This document shows positions 12,987 to 24,598 of a DNA stretch of 64,000 nucleotides, piece by piece. Both the position numbers and the translations under genes were made by a program. A model generated the notes under the pieces. The model made no database searches. It was not told where the DNA came from and saw only the letters and a program-made list of their open reading frames with translations. The first letter of the stretch is position 1, and every line of letters begins with the position of its first letter. The stretch spans positions 253,616 to 317,615 of the forward strand of contig FJOG01000041.1 of NCBI GenBank assembly GCA_900073065.1. The letters run 5' to 3'. This stretch comes from Phialocephala subalpina. Taxonomy: Eukaryota > Ascomycota > Leotiomycetes > Helotiales > Mollisiaceae.

Positions 12987-13633
12987 TATCAACGGTCGTT
13001 TCCGGTAGTGGTTGGCGAAAGAAAAGGACTTGAGGTAGGTTGTTGTGTGCATGTGTTATGGTGTGTACTGGAAAGATTGTTTGTCTTCGGGATCGCGGTT
13101 TGGGTTATGAATAGTAACTGGTGTCTTTCGGCGCATTCCGGCGCTTTCGTGCGGCATGTCATTCGGTAGGGTTTCATTCGATAGGTTCTTCGTAAAACAG
13201 AATTAAATGCTTTGGACGTGGTTGTTCTTGATGCAACACTAGGCTAGAGGAGGAGTGACTGTCCTATCAATGATGGGACAATTTTGCTGTTCCTTCTGTC
13301 AAAGTCACTCGCCTCTTGAACACGTGCATCCCACTTTTAAAGTCTTCACATGCCTCACTTCACATGCAAGCGACAGGGATGCTTCTGGGACCCTCCTCAA
13401 CATCCTTCAAACCCGACTTCTTATCGCGATTTGACTTTGCCTCATGTCTGTCTCAATACTCTCAACATGTTCATCTGTACATAACCTTTCGATTGTCCAC
13501 TGCGATGATGTTCTTGATATAATTACCCCTCCACGAGAACGATTCTCTTTTGTTTACAGCAGACAGCAACATTCTTCCCCGACGGTACCGTTGCTACGAA
13601 GAATAGAAGAGAGATACAGTAGATTGATACGAG
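12987..13633. other. Intergenic region
   Basis: No credible gene. It includes another TGTCC...GGGACA inverted repeat, with arms near 13260-13264 and 13275-13280. The rest is the presumed promoter of the gene starting at 13634. Confidence 0.5.
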
Positions 13634-14770
13634 ATGGCACAACTCCGACAACTAAATACTCCTGCTGCACGCATTCGACCCCTCTCTGCAGATCTGAAAT
13701 TCCTGCCGCAAGCAAAGGAATCGAGTATGTTGTATTCAATGCTGCCTTCTGCGGTGAAGTCGAGACTCCCGCGTCTGCCGAGTATCAGGAGGAGTGTGAG
13801 CATGTATGGTCTTGCTTCGAGGCGCAAGTCTGCGGATGAGAGGCCGAGCACGGGAAGTTCGACGAGTTCTGGGACGAGAACCCCGGATGGCGGTGCTGGG
13901 TTTGGGGCAATGGTGTTGGCAGATCAAGAGCTGGGGATGACGGATTATTATACGGTTGAGAGTGTGGGGACGAGTGATGATGAAGGCAATTCAAAGGGAC
14001 CCAAGGATGCACAGAGACAAGAAAGGAGGGTAGAACTCTCAGAAGGTGTTAGTGGAATTGGATGGAAATTTGCGAATCAAGGTATGCCTCCATAAACTTT
14101 CACGCGCTCAATGTCCCAGGGCTTTTGGTACAATATTGACATGATACCAGGCCTCAGTCTCCTCTCTCTAGCCGTTGACGAATCATCCACCATCTCCCGA
14201 GACCCCTCCTTCGGTAACGCCTCTTTCGCAAGACAGGTGTATATCCATTCCTTGACGTACTTGCTGAGAGCTTTGCCGACGGATCTGAGCGTGGAGGAAC
14301 AGTTGTCCATACGGGGTGCGCTCCCGGATGGTGTTGTGAAGCCACTGCATCTTGCTGCTTATACAAGCCGCAATTCACCAGATGGTTCCCAAGAACCGTC
14401 TCTCCTGCACCGTACACTGGCATCGACAATCATCCAGCTGTTCATCTTGGTCCAGTTCATCCTACCCTACCTCAAGTACCTGCTTTCCGCAGCATATGCA
14501 TACGACCGCGAACATAAAATCAGTGAAAAGGTCGTGGCGCAAGGTATCGAGACTGTTGATGCGCTGGGAAAGACAGGATTGAATTTGAGCGGGGCGATCT
14601 ATGGGATGGGTGATGGGAAGGTTGGGCAGGTGATTACGGAGACGGCGGCTTGGATTGTGGAGGGTGTTACGGGGGGTATTCATGAGGGTGTTGGGGAGGG
14701 GATGGTAATTCTGGGAGCGGTGCCCGCGAGGAGGAGTCAGGCGCCGAGCTCGAGTCTGAAGAGGAGGTGA
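13634..14770 (+). CDS. Uncharacterised protein with one probable membrane segment
   Basis: Start ATG 13634, one intron at 14082-14150, stop at 14768-14770; 355 residues. The N-terminal third is basic and Ser-rich (SIRRSVSMYGLASRRKS) and probably disordered. After the intron comes a helical domain, with a strongly hydrophobic stretch near residue 255 (IIQLFILVQFILPYLKYLL). It is followed by a Gly-rich, regularly spaced tail resembling amphipathic helices (GIETVDALGKTGLNLSGAIY, then Gly/Val/Ile repeats). Both exons look coding and the splice is phase-consistent. I do not recognise a named family and assign no function. The C-terminal helix pattern suggests membrane association. Confidence 0.75.
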
Positions 14771-15440
14771 TTGCTACGGAGGTGATTGTTCCAGGGACAA
14801 GCGAGTCTTGTAGGCGGAGTGAGTTATGCTGTTATGACTGACGACTGAGGAATGATGAGAGGATGTTGGTGGTGCTTTGCTTTATGATACCCTGATATAT
14901 GTTGGCGTTTGTATTGCTTTTGGGTAGATGGATGGGTGTTTGGCAAGTGAAAGACATAGACTTTGATAGAGAATACAGGAACAGACTTTGCATTATAGCT
15001 TAATGCTTCTACCTCAATTTTTGGTGTTCATTTATCCTAGCTTGCTCATGCAAGAAGCAGAATGTCTGTCTTCCCATCCCGAGACTGGGATGCTTCGATG
15101 TCCAGGATCCCCAACTTTTCAAAGACCCAATGTTCAAAGGACTTCATTTGTTCCCAAATTTCTCCTCACAGCCTCGAAATCCCCTTTCGCGAATCTTCCA
15201 GGTGGAAAACGCGAAAGGGGGAGATGGCACGTGCTATGAAGCTAGCGTCCGCTGGCGAGTCCCAATTCAGACTAGCCGCCCGAAAAGTTCCAGAGACTGT
15301 GAAGTCTTCGACTTTTTTTTCAATCGCCAGCCAGATATCTCAACCAAACACCTACATTCATTGTAACTTTTTCTACCCTTCAATCTTGTCCTATTTACTA
15401 CTTTGTTTCCATTGGACTTGTTTGTTTCTGGGGATTGAAG
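14771..15440. other. Intergenic region with promoter of the DEAD-box gene
   Basis: No coding gene seen. A strong inverted repeat lies at 15181-15220. A C/T-rich leader follows at about 15360-15430, just before the ATG at 15441. Confidence 0.5.
15181..15220. promoter_or_regulatory. Perfect 11-bp inverted repeat with CGCGAAA arms
   Basis: Arms CCCCTTTCGCG (15181-15191) and CGCGAAAGGGG (15210-15220) are separated by 18 nt. The site is about 220 bp upstream of the helicase start. ACGCGAAA and TTTCGCG resemble MBF/E2F-type cell-cycle boxes of fungi, so it could be a paired factor-binding site or an RNA hairpin in the leader. Function is inferred only. Confidence 0.55.
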
Positions 15441-17586
15441 ATGTTCAACGTTTGCAGAAGAGGCCCGGCCTCGATATCTCGAGCTCTAAGCTCTGCAGCT
15501 TCCACAACTCGAATCCTATCGACGAGACCTGCGAGCCTATCATTAATCAATCAGACCACTACTAGAATACCTACGGAAACGCGATGGCTTCACATTTCGT
15601 CGGCATTGAGGAATCAACAGGCTGGATACAGGACTGAGGAGAGAGGCGAGGAGAATCTCGGATTCCAGCATCAGCCCAGAGATGTTACGAAGTTCCAGGA
15701 GCTATTGGACCATAATATGGTTCACCCCAATGTCATCGAAACGATTACGAAGGGAATGGGACATCATACTATGACTGAAGTGCAGACTATGACTATCAAC
15801 CAAGGTCTGCTTGGTACTGATATGTAAGTGGCGCAATGCAAGACTTCTATCTGCCATACTGACAATCACCAGTGTCGCGCAAGCACGAACTGGTACCGGA
15901 AAGACCCTTGGGTTCCTCATTCCTACCATCCAGAATATCCTCAGAGTGAATCCCGAATTGGCCCATCGACGAAATGCTCGGGCAAGGCCAAGCGACATCC
16001 GCGCGATCATTATTTCACCTACACGTGAATTGGCAGAGCAGATTGGTGTTGAAGCCAAGAAATTGTGCCAGAATACCGGTCTCAAGGTTCAGATGGCAGT
16101 TGGTGGCAACAGCAAGAGAATGATGCTCCAGCAGACACTCCGCGAAGGGTGCCACATTCTCGTCGGAACTCCAGGTCGTCTGCAGGATCTTCTTTCAGAT
16201 GAATACAGTGATATCAGAGCGCCGAAGCTTACAACACTAGTACTAGACGAGGCAGATCGATTGCTAGATGACGGCTTTTCGAGAGAAATCGAGAGGATCA
16301 TTGACCTGCTCCCGAACCGCGAACACGTCGACAGACAGACTCTCCTGTTCTCTGCGACAATGCCCAAGGAAGTCATGCATCTTGTACGAGACACACTGAA
16401 GCCTGACTTCGAGTTCGTCCAGGCAGTCAAGGAAGGCGATGTTGCGACACACGAGAAGGTTCCTCAAAGTATTATCATTACTCCCGGAATCGAGAACTTC
16501 ATGCCAGCCCTGCTTGAATTGGCCAAGCGCGAAATCGCCAGATACGATGCACGAGAACCAGGTGCAAAGCCTTTCAAGGCAATCGTTTACTTCACACAAA
16601 CCGCCAATGTCACTCTTGCACACGATATTTTCGCAGGCCTGAGAGCAAGTGGTGGCCTGTTCGGAAAACATCCATTACATCCCGCAAGCATTTCTTGCAT
16701 GCACGGTCAACTTACCCAAGAGGGACGAACCAGAGTCTCGGAACGCTTCCGCAGAGCCGAATCTGCGATCTTGTTCTCGTCAGATGTCACAGCTAGGGGA
16801 ATGGACTTCCCCAATGTTTCGCACGTCGTTCAAATTGGTCTACCTCCCAGCGCAGAGCAATATGTTCACAGAATCGGTCGAACAGGTAGAGGGGATAAGA
16901 CTGGAGAGGGATTCATTATTGTGGACAAGTCGCAGCTTCAGGCTGCCCGAAAGATGCTTAGAAGACTGCCCATCACCCCTGACAAGTCATTGGAGTCAGC
17001 TGCTGTAGATATGACCAAGGATGCCCAACTACCAAAGTCGGTAGCAGAGACCCTCAGCCAGGTCGGAGAGGCGACGAAGATGGTGCCTAGAAGATCAAAG
17101 GTTGCGGCGTATATGGCCTATCTTGGCCAGATCCAGAAAGGAGATGCTAGAGATGGAATTCAGGCGCTGAATCAATGGTCGAGATATGGATGGGGATTGG
17201 AGCAGCCTCCCATGATCGCACCCACGCTGGCTCAGAAATTGGGGCTTACCAAGATACCAGGTGTCAATGTCGGCAGGGAGCCAAGAGAGGATGACGACTT
17301 TGGAGGAAGATCATCTGGTGGTTTCGGTGGGAGATCATCGGGTGGCTTTGGTGGACGAGGAGGCTCTGGTGGCTTCGGTGATCGAGGCGGACGAGGAGAA
17401 TTTTCTGACCGAGGGAGCTCTGGTGGATATGGTGGCCGATCAGGTGGATTCGGCGACAGAGGAAGCTCAGGTGGTTTCGGCGGACGAGGCGGTGGATTCG
17501 GTGGCCGCCCATCAGGAAGCTTCGGCGGACGAGGCGGTGGTGGTGATCGAGGCGGATACCGCCAACGAGATACCCCGAGTTTTTAA
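15441..17586 (+). CDS. MSS116: Mitochondrial DEAD-box RNA helicase, probable MSS116 type
   Basis: ATG 15441, one intron at 15824-15872, 698 residues. The first 50 residues are rich in Arg, Ser and Ala without acids, as in a mitochondrial presequence. Helicase motifs appear in order: Q-motif area, motif I ARTGTGKT, Ia PTRELAEQ, GG, TPGRLQD, motif II DEAD, motif III SAT, motif IV area VYFTQT, motif V SSDVTARGMD, motif VI HRIGRTGRG. The C-terminus (from about residue 610) is a repetitive Gly/Arg/Ser tail of GGF-GGRG units, which in such helicases binds RNA non-specifically. MSS116-type proteins assist group I/II intron splicing and translation in mitochondria. The domain order and basic tail fit that role. 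The symbol is by similarity of architecture, not by a search. Confidence 0.88.
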
Positions 17587-18749
17587 TGATCAGCACGGAT
17601 TGTACGCTTGTGTATATTAATTAGACAGGCTGGCTTGAGTCTCGGTCACGTCAAGTCGAAGGTTTCCTTTGTCAGTGTATGAAAAGATTTGGGGTCATGT
17701 ATGAATAGTCGGGGGCGTTTCGATACCTCTGGCAGACTCTTGTTTGGGTAGATCGATCACATTACAGCATTGCAGAGCGTTCTGGGGGTTTGGGAAATCT
17801 ACCGCTGTATTGGGCTGTCTTGGTCTGGTCTGGTCTAATGACTGGATATGGAACGGCCTAGATTGATAGTAATTCTACTCTACTTCACCCAAGGTCTCTT
17901 GACCGCTGCATTTTATCGTGTCATTTATTGTTCTGAAAATGTCTGGAGCATTCTGGGTGCGCCTTGTTCAACTCAGCCTGAGAAGCTGAACTCCAGATTC
18001 TGTCCTCGCTTCACGGGCATGTCAAAGTTCAAGCTCAACTCATACAATTAAGTTGTTGTTCCGTCCCGCTCTATTTCGTTCTCACTTCTCGGTGAGACAA
18101 TTTTTCCGGCCTCGTCCCGCACGGGTGGTACACTGGTGATGAGACACAGCAAGGTCGATATCATCCATTTTCCCACCAGGCACGATCATCTTCGAAAGAA
18201 AGTTGTTGGCATTTTTTGGGAGGGGACAGCAAGTCCTCTACCTACGCTACTCCTTTTGCTTCTTCCTAACAACTGCCTTCCGAAGAACCACTTTCATCTA
18301 GGAACTGATTCCGAGTTTAACTCGTGCCTTAGCTCACTCGGTTTGAAGTGGCTTGGCAAACCCATTTGCGAGTTCATGACAACCCTCAAATGCTTCCAAA
18401 AATGGCACACGAAGCCACAACATGGATCTCAGTCTACATACAAGACATGTTTAGCCAGACAAAGTACTCGTCCAGAAGTCCGCATCCATTCAAATGTTGT
18501 GTTTTCATTGGTTCCGCATCTCTGGAACCTCTGGATATCACTTGGTGCCTCTCCCCGCCCCAAGCTGTTGGTGTTGGATATGCAAGTCCAGATTACCATC
18601 TGATATATGCACGTATATCTCGGCTCGGCCTGGCGGATGAATTGTGGTTCTCTCATCTAGTGTGATCATATATGTTCAAGCAGTTGCCGATGGTTTGCAC
18701 TTCTCACCTCTCTCTTCCCTTATTTCCATATTTTCTTTCGGCCGTCGAC
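17587..18749. other. Intergenic region
   Basis: 1.16 kb with no supported gene. A small TGGTC repeat is present at about 17819-17835. Open frames here, the longest near 18136-18603, lack domain signals and splice partners. The last part is the xylanase promoter. Confidence 0.5.
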
Positions 18750-20385
18750 ATGCGTCTTCACTCCCTCCTTCCTCTAGCCATTGTGACATTCGCAACCGCA
18801 CAACTAAAGAAACTAGCCCAAGATGCAGGAAAGATGTACTTCGGCACCGCAACAGACAACGGAGAGCTAAATAATACGCAGTATGTCAATATACTGACGG
18901 ATACGGATGAGTTTGGGCAGTTGACACCTAGTAATGGGATGAAGGTACTTTCCACCCTCCCACAGTCTTCCATTTCCTTTTGATTTTCATTTCTTTCAAT
19001 TGCAAGGAGGAGGAGATACACAGAGGGCTCGGGAATAGGAGAGAAAGGATGAGGAAGGGAAACGAGAGGTAGAAGTGGAGACATGGTGGTAACGGGCAGA
19101 GCGTGAGGGCAAGAGGCTGACAAGAGCAGTGGTTTGCCATCGAACCTGAATTCGGCGTTTTCAACTACTCTATGGGTAGCGTGGTTGCAGATCTCGCGGA
19201 GGAGAACGGGCAGATATTGAGGTGTCATAACTTAGTTTGGCACTCCCAACTCGCTCCCTGGGTCGATGCCCTCACTTGGTCTAAAGAAAACTTGACAGAA
19301 GCGTTGATAGCACATGTCACGGCAGAAGCCACGCACTGGAAAGGAAAATGCTACGCCTGGGATGTGCTCAACGAAGCACTGAATGATGATGGGACGTATA
19401 GGAATGATACTTTCCTTGCTGTTCTTGGGCCGGAGTATATTAAGATCGCGTTCAAAGCAGCAGCGGCGGCGGATCCAGATGCGAAGTTGTAAGTCTCATC
19501 CTTTTGAAAAGATCAGCCCTTTGCTGTTTCTGAAGGCCGAAGCAGCGCTAGCTCTTCTTTAAGAGGTCTACTAAAGTAGCATACTGACCTTGAGCTTGCG
19601 ATCTAGGTATTACAACGACTGCAACATCGAGCGCGTCTCCAACAAATCTGATTCGGCAAGGAAGAATATCATCAAATTCCTCCAAGACGACAACATCCGC
19701 ATCGACGGCATAGGTCTCCAATCCCACTTCACAGGTATGACTACCCTGAGCCATGTTTCCCTTCTGGTATTTCTCACGAGTTTGACTCGCTGCAGGCTTA
19801 GAAGCAGACATTTGACTCCCGCATGACTCCCAATATGTCTTAAAGAAGTATGCTGACTCGGGGATGTCACCCTGATCTCAGTCGGCCGTTCCCCCTCCCT
19901 CGACGACCAAATCTCAAACATGCGCCTCTTCGCAGATCTAGGTCTCGAAATCGCAATCACGGAACTGGATGTTAGGGTTCCTGATCCGCCGAATAGTACG
20001 GGTTTGGAGATGCAGAGTAAGGTTTATGAGGAGAGTGTGGGTGCTTGTGTGCAGGTTGATGAGTGTGTGGGGGTTACGGTTTGGGATTTTTATGATCCGG
20101 TAGGTTGATTCCAGTTGAATATTTGGTGGGAGGAGGGAAAGAGGGAAGAGAGGAGAATGGATGACGGCTAATGGAATACAGTTCTCTTGGGTACCGGATA
20201 CGTTTCCTGGGATGGGATCAGCGACGTTGTATTTTGCGAATTTTACGAAGCATCCTGCATACCAAGGGATTGTGAATGCGTTGGTTAATGGTACGGATTC
20301 AGGTGAGGATGAGGGTTGTGGTAATGATGACGGCAGGGAGGAGGATAATAAGACAAAGAGAAGTCATCACTGGCAGAGAACATGA
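18750..20385 (+). CDS. Secreted GH10 endo-1,4-beta-xylanase
   Basis: ATG 18750 opens a signal peptide (RLHSLLPLAIVTFATA). Introns 18945-19129, 19489-19606, 19735-19881 and 20100-20181 give 367 residues. The GH10 barrel is complete: GKMYFGTATDNGEL start, NGMKWFAIEP, CHNLVWHSQLAPWV, the acid/base Glu in WDVLNEAL, GIGLQSHFT, the nucleophile Glu in ITELDVR, and FSWVPDTFPG near the end. The enzyme cuts internal xylan bonds in plant cell walls outside the hypha. No cellulose-binding module is attached. Instead the protein ends in a short, highly charged tail (GEDEGCGNDDGREEDN then basic), odd for a secreted hydrolase. The first three introns are longer than elsewhere in the window. Confidence 0.93.
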
Positions 20386-20721
20386 GGAAGAGAGAAGATT
20401 GGAGAAAGAACACAATTACTATTTATCTAGCAAGTGGTTCTTTGACGAAAAGTTTCTTGAATGATTACCACAACTTGCCGCGCATATGCAATTGTGATCA
20501 TCCCGTCCACATGAAAGCCTCTAATTTACAAGATGTGCCGTAACGCCACAAAACGCCTTTGGTATCATCAGAAATGCAGCCATCATTATTTTGTTCCGTC
20601 CATCATGCATCATCCTGTATCGTTGAATTTCGTGAAGGAAAGGGTGGGTGAAGGAAAAGGTGTCTAGCCGTTGCTGAGCTGAAAGAAATGTCAACATGTC
20701 GACCAACCAGAGTCGAATACA
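20386..20721. other. 3' intergenic region between convergent genes
   Basis: Lies between the ends of the xylanase (+) and PEX7 (-) genes. It should contain both 3' ends. No gene or repeat seen. Confidence 0.5.
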
Positions 20722-21942
20722 CTAGTTGAAACGACTTGCATTGGCAGGATTCATGACAGAACGAACGTCCCAAACGCAGACTCGCTCGTCCCAAGCAGTT
20801 GTAGCTACCCAACCCTCAGCACCAAACAAGCACCAGTCAACACCAGTAACGAACTCGGTATGGACATTCATGCGGCCGAGTTCGTCACCCCAAGCTTCAG
20901 GGCCTAGATTGGCAGGTCGAGATGGAGCGTTGGCGTTGGAACCGTCGGACCAGACACGGGCAGTCATATCATAACTACCAGAGAGAAGGACATCACTCAA
21001 GTGAGGAGACCACGAAAGCTTGCGAACAGCGTAATCATGGCCTCGGAGAATGGCGACTGGTCCGGCCTTCGGGTTTCTGATGTCAAAGGTTCGAATGAGT
21101 TGATCGACACCAGCCGTAGCGATGACAGTATCTCTGTATTTGTTCCAGTCGTGTGTCAAGCATTCGGATGGCGCGTATGTCTGACGTGGAGGGCCATAAG
21201 TAGATCCGGGCATCGGAGGGTAGCCGTGGATGGGAATGAGATGAACCAAGTGGTTCGCAGAAGATGGATTTGTTCGCAGATCGAAGATTCTCAAGTGTGA
21301 ATCGGACGAAACCGCAGAGATAATTGACGGCGAGCGAGGTGCGAATGCAGTACTGTATGTGCAAGAGTGTGTCGGCAGCGTCAGCAGCGAGTTAGGACGA
21401 ACGGGATCCCACTGAGTCAACATGTCAGCTTCCTTTCTTCAAAGCATTCCAAAGATGGCGGGGTAATGGCGGGGTGGAGGGGACATACAACTTTGACGGT
21501 GCCGTCCCAAGAGCTGGAGACAAAGCTGTCTTTTGTGACCAAGTTATAGTTGACAGAGTAGACCTCCCGATTATGCTCCTTCCACTCCTGTACTGGGAAG
21601 TTGTCTGGCGACTTGGTATCGAACAACTTGATAGATCCATCTCCTCCACCCACTATAACTTGTGTCTCGTTTCGTTCAGCCCAAGCAAGATCGTAGACAG
21701 AGTCAGGGGTATCGTAACTGTTCACAGCTTGTCAGCATCTGTTCTGAGTTGCTCCATTCGATCTGTCAGGGCTGTGCCTACACTCTCTCAGCATGAATGC
21801 CATTTGCGTCCAGACCTAGGATATACACACGGCCATTGCCAACCAAGCCAAAGTTTGCAGAAGCAACGACAGCAAGTCTTGAGTCGAAGTATGGTGAGTA
21901 CTTCACGGCATAGCCGTTGTATCCAGCGGTGCGGAATTCCAT
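20722..21942 (-). CDS. PEX7: PEX7, WD40 receptor for PTS2 peroxisomal import
   Basis: Reading from ATG 21942, introns 21718-21781 and 21412-21488 give 359 residues. The N-terminus (MEFRTAGYNGYAVKYSPYFD) with FGLVGNGRVYIL is characteristic of Pex7. Next come VYDTPDSVYDLAWAERN, then WD repeats ending in SWDGTVKVWD, DSHLRIFDLR, VDQLIRTFDIR, SYDMTARVW and AWDERVCVWDVR. Pex7 binds the nonapeptide PTS2 signal of matrix enzymes in the cytosol and, with a co-receptor, delivers them to the peroxisome. Length matches the family. The start lies 301 bp from the divergent AlkB gene, so the two may share a promoter region. Confidence 0.93.
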
Positions 21943-22243
21943 GATATACCTCCTGTTGTTGATTGCGATCTTGGAAGTTCCTTGTGGATAAATCCTACCT
22001 CGGCATTATCGTTGAGGCGCTTGACCCCTTCAGGGGGCGGTGAAAGGTATGGGGTGACAGGGCTGAGAAACCACCGTAACCGTTTCGGGAAAGGCTTTCT
22101 ATGTCTTGATTGGCGACTTCTGAAGCAACCCACGCCTTGTCAAAGACTTACTACAAGGCTGAACATATTATTCATGATGGCTTCGAGTCTCCAGTCCAAG
22201 TCAAGAGCTTGGGGAGAGGAGGTTTCTCTATTTCCAGCTTATT
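21943..22243. promoter_or_regulatory. Divergent promoter region, PEX7 / AlkB-like gene
   Basis: The 301 bp between two opposite start codons must carry both promoters. I see no clear TATA box. Short G/C-rich direct elements are present near 22025-22050, but no named site can be assigned. Confidence 0.5.
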
Positions 22244-23664
22244 ATGGATGCCTTCGTTTCTCGAAAGAAGAGGAAACTTTCTCCTCCTCCTACAGCGTCG
22301 ACTCTCGAAGATATCAACGCTTCGAGCGCCGCTGATGACGAGTCTACAGACTTCAAGCTGGCAATCCTCTCCTCCTTACATCCTTACATCGAGCAGAATG
22401 TCCTTCTGGATGTCCTTCTCGCCCATGAAGGCTCCGTCGAGAAGGCATCTGCCTCACTGAAACCCTCAGATTCGCCACCAAGAAAGTCCGCAACTATTGG
22501 ATATCAGAGTTCTCTTTCTACTTTCGTCTCGCAGAACAACACAGAAGATAGCGGAGGAAAGCGTGCAAAGCTACTGTCGAAGAAGGGTAAGACGTTACAT
22601 CTTTACGACCCTGCAGATGTTGCTGCTCACACTCCTTGTTCAATCATCCACAACTTCCTGCCTACGGAGAATGCAAATGCTCTGCTAGAGGAGTTACTGA
22701 CGGAAGTGCCAACATACGAGAGGATGACCTTCAAGCTGTTCGACAATGTTGTTCAGAGTCCCCACACGGCTTCCTTCTACGTTCATTCCTACGAGGAGAT
22801 GCAGAAGCAGAAGACTGACTACATCTACAATGGCGGGCTCTTGACAGTAAGTGTCATGGCATCCCCCACCTGCCTTCACCTTTCTACTCCTGTGCCATAT
22901 GTCTGGTCCTTGATTCAGTCACTAACTTGTAGCAGGACGTTCGGCAACTGACACCACAAATGCGCCGAGTCTCCCCTCAAGTCGAAGCGGCTGTCAATTC
23001 CGAGATCCACAAGCGTATCAAGGCGTGCTATCCAGATGGGAAGAAGCTCAAACACCAGTCCCCTCATCCTTGGAAGCCCAATGCTGCATTTGTCAATTGT
23101 TACGACGGAGGAGGGGAAAGCGTTGGATATCACAGCGACCAACTTACCTATCTAGGACCACGAGCGATCATTGGATCTATATCTTTGGGAGTTGCACGAG
23201 AATTCCGAGTCCGCCGTATCATACCACAAGATGAAGAGAAGAAGGAGAAGTCGAAGGAAGATGGTGATATGGAAGGACAAATTGCGATCCACCTCCCGCA
23301 CAACTCCCTACTCGTCATGCATGCCGAAATGCAAGAAGAATGGAAACATAGCATAGCTCCGGCACAAGCTATCGACCCACATCCTATTTCTGGGAAGAAG
23401 AGGATCAACATCACATACCGGGATTACAAGGCGACCTTACATCCGAAATATACTCCGAGATGCAAGTGCGATGTTCCTGCGGTGCTGAGAGTGGTGCAGC
23501 GGAAGAAGGAGAATTGGGGGAAATACTTTTGGATGTGCCATGCTGGCAATGTCCCTGAGAAGGATGGGTGCACGTTTTTCAAATGGGCGAAGTTCGATGA
23601 CGATGGCGATCCCATATGGGATGATTCTGGGCATGTTACGAAGTCAACTCGAGACGAAGGATGA
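22244..23664 (+). CDS. AlkB-like 2-oxoglutarate/Fe(II) dioxygenase with CUE and GRF domains
   Basis: ATG 22244; one intron from 22847 with a double acceptor (22932 or 22935, a NAGNAG that would add or drop one residue). About 444 residues. It begins with a basic motif (SRKKRKL) that could be a nuclear signal. Residues about 35-75 look like a CUE ubiquitin-binding helix bundle. The catalytic core has the iron ligands HSD (in GYHSDQLTYLGP) and the distal His in EWKHSI, and the 2-oxoglutarate arginines in RINITYR. A C-terminal GRF zinc finger follows (CKCDVP...NWGKYFWMCH...CTFFKW), a nucleic-acid-binding module. AlkB enzymes oxidatively remove methyl groups from alkylated bases. The architecture suggests a nuclear DNA repair factor recruited by ubiquitin and single-stranded DNA. 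Confidence 0.9.
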
Positions 23665-24598
23665 ACGAATAGGATCAAAAATATAACGACGGTTAACAAC
23701 ACACAAACTTCTTCGGAGCAACTATGGAAATGAAACTCTCCTACTTGGCACTCACCATGATAGATATTCTCATCCACAACCTCCAAGTTTGTTACAAGTA
23801 TGTACCTTCACTCTCACTACCATTGAGCTTGTTTTTATTGCGTTGCATATATGTAAATTGGGTTTATAATATTGGTCCCAGATCTATTCTTTTGCGTGCC
23901 TGTATTTGCAGCTTGGTTCCAGATGTTAGATCTACTTCGAGTGGCAAGGTAGGAAGACTATTAAGTACAATTTTAACTTCAAAGTCTATCCTGGCGGAGC
24001 GCTCAGCACCGGAGTCGACGGAGGACCTCTGAATCACGTGGCTGGGAAGTCTGGGCACAATTACAACCCCTCTCCTTGGCCCTCTCGCGAACCAACGAAC
24101 GTCCTCTGCCCAGCAATATCTAATCTGCACCCAAGATTCGCGATGCTCTTATCACCTTGGCTCCTTCCTTCCTCAGCCGCAACATGATATGACCTGATTT
24201 TGCTTGCCGGGTCCAAATTCATATTGTGAGTGTTGTTGGCGATGTCGAGATGGATTAAGGCGGCCAAGACTCTTGGACTTAGGAACACAAGAGGATCTTG
24301 TGACTGTTCTGGAAGCTCAGTATCATTGAGTTTTTAAGTGGCTTTTGAGAAGCACCGCATGCCAATAATATGCAATGCTTCGGCCTGCATCGTACCTTGC
24401 ACAGAGCGATATACTTTCCCCTTTGGAATGAATCCGTCCTTGGCATGATATTTGAGCCAAGACTCGTGTTGATCATAATTCTCCATTGAAGTATAATAAC
24501 GATGGCCCCAGTGTATGCGCATGGGAGGAATCAGGTGTAGCTCAGCTCGAAAGTGGATTCCTTCTTCTTGTTGATTGAATTGAGGTACCTCTTCCAAC
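23665..24598. other. Intergenic region
   Basis: About 930 bp between two + strand genes. No supported coding sequence; short frames on both strands show no domain. The last 300 bases are the presumed promoter of the M28 aminopeptidase gene. Confidence 0.5.
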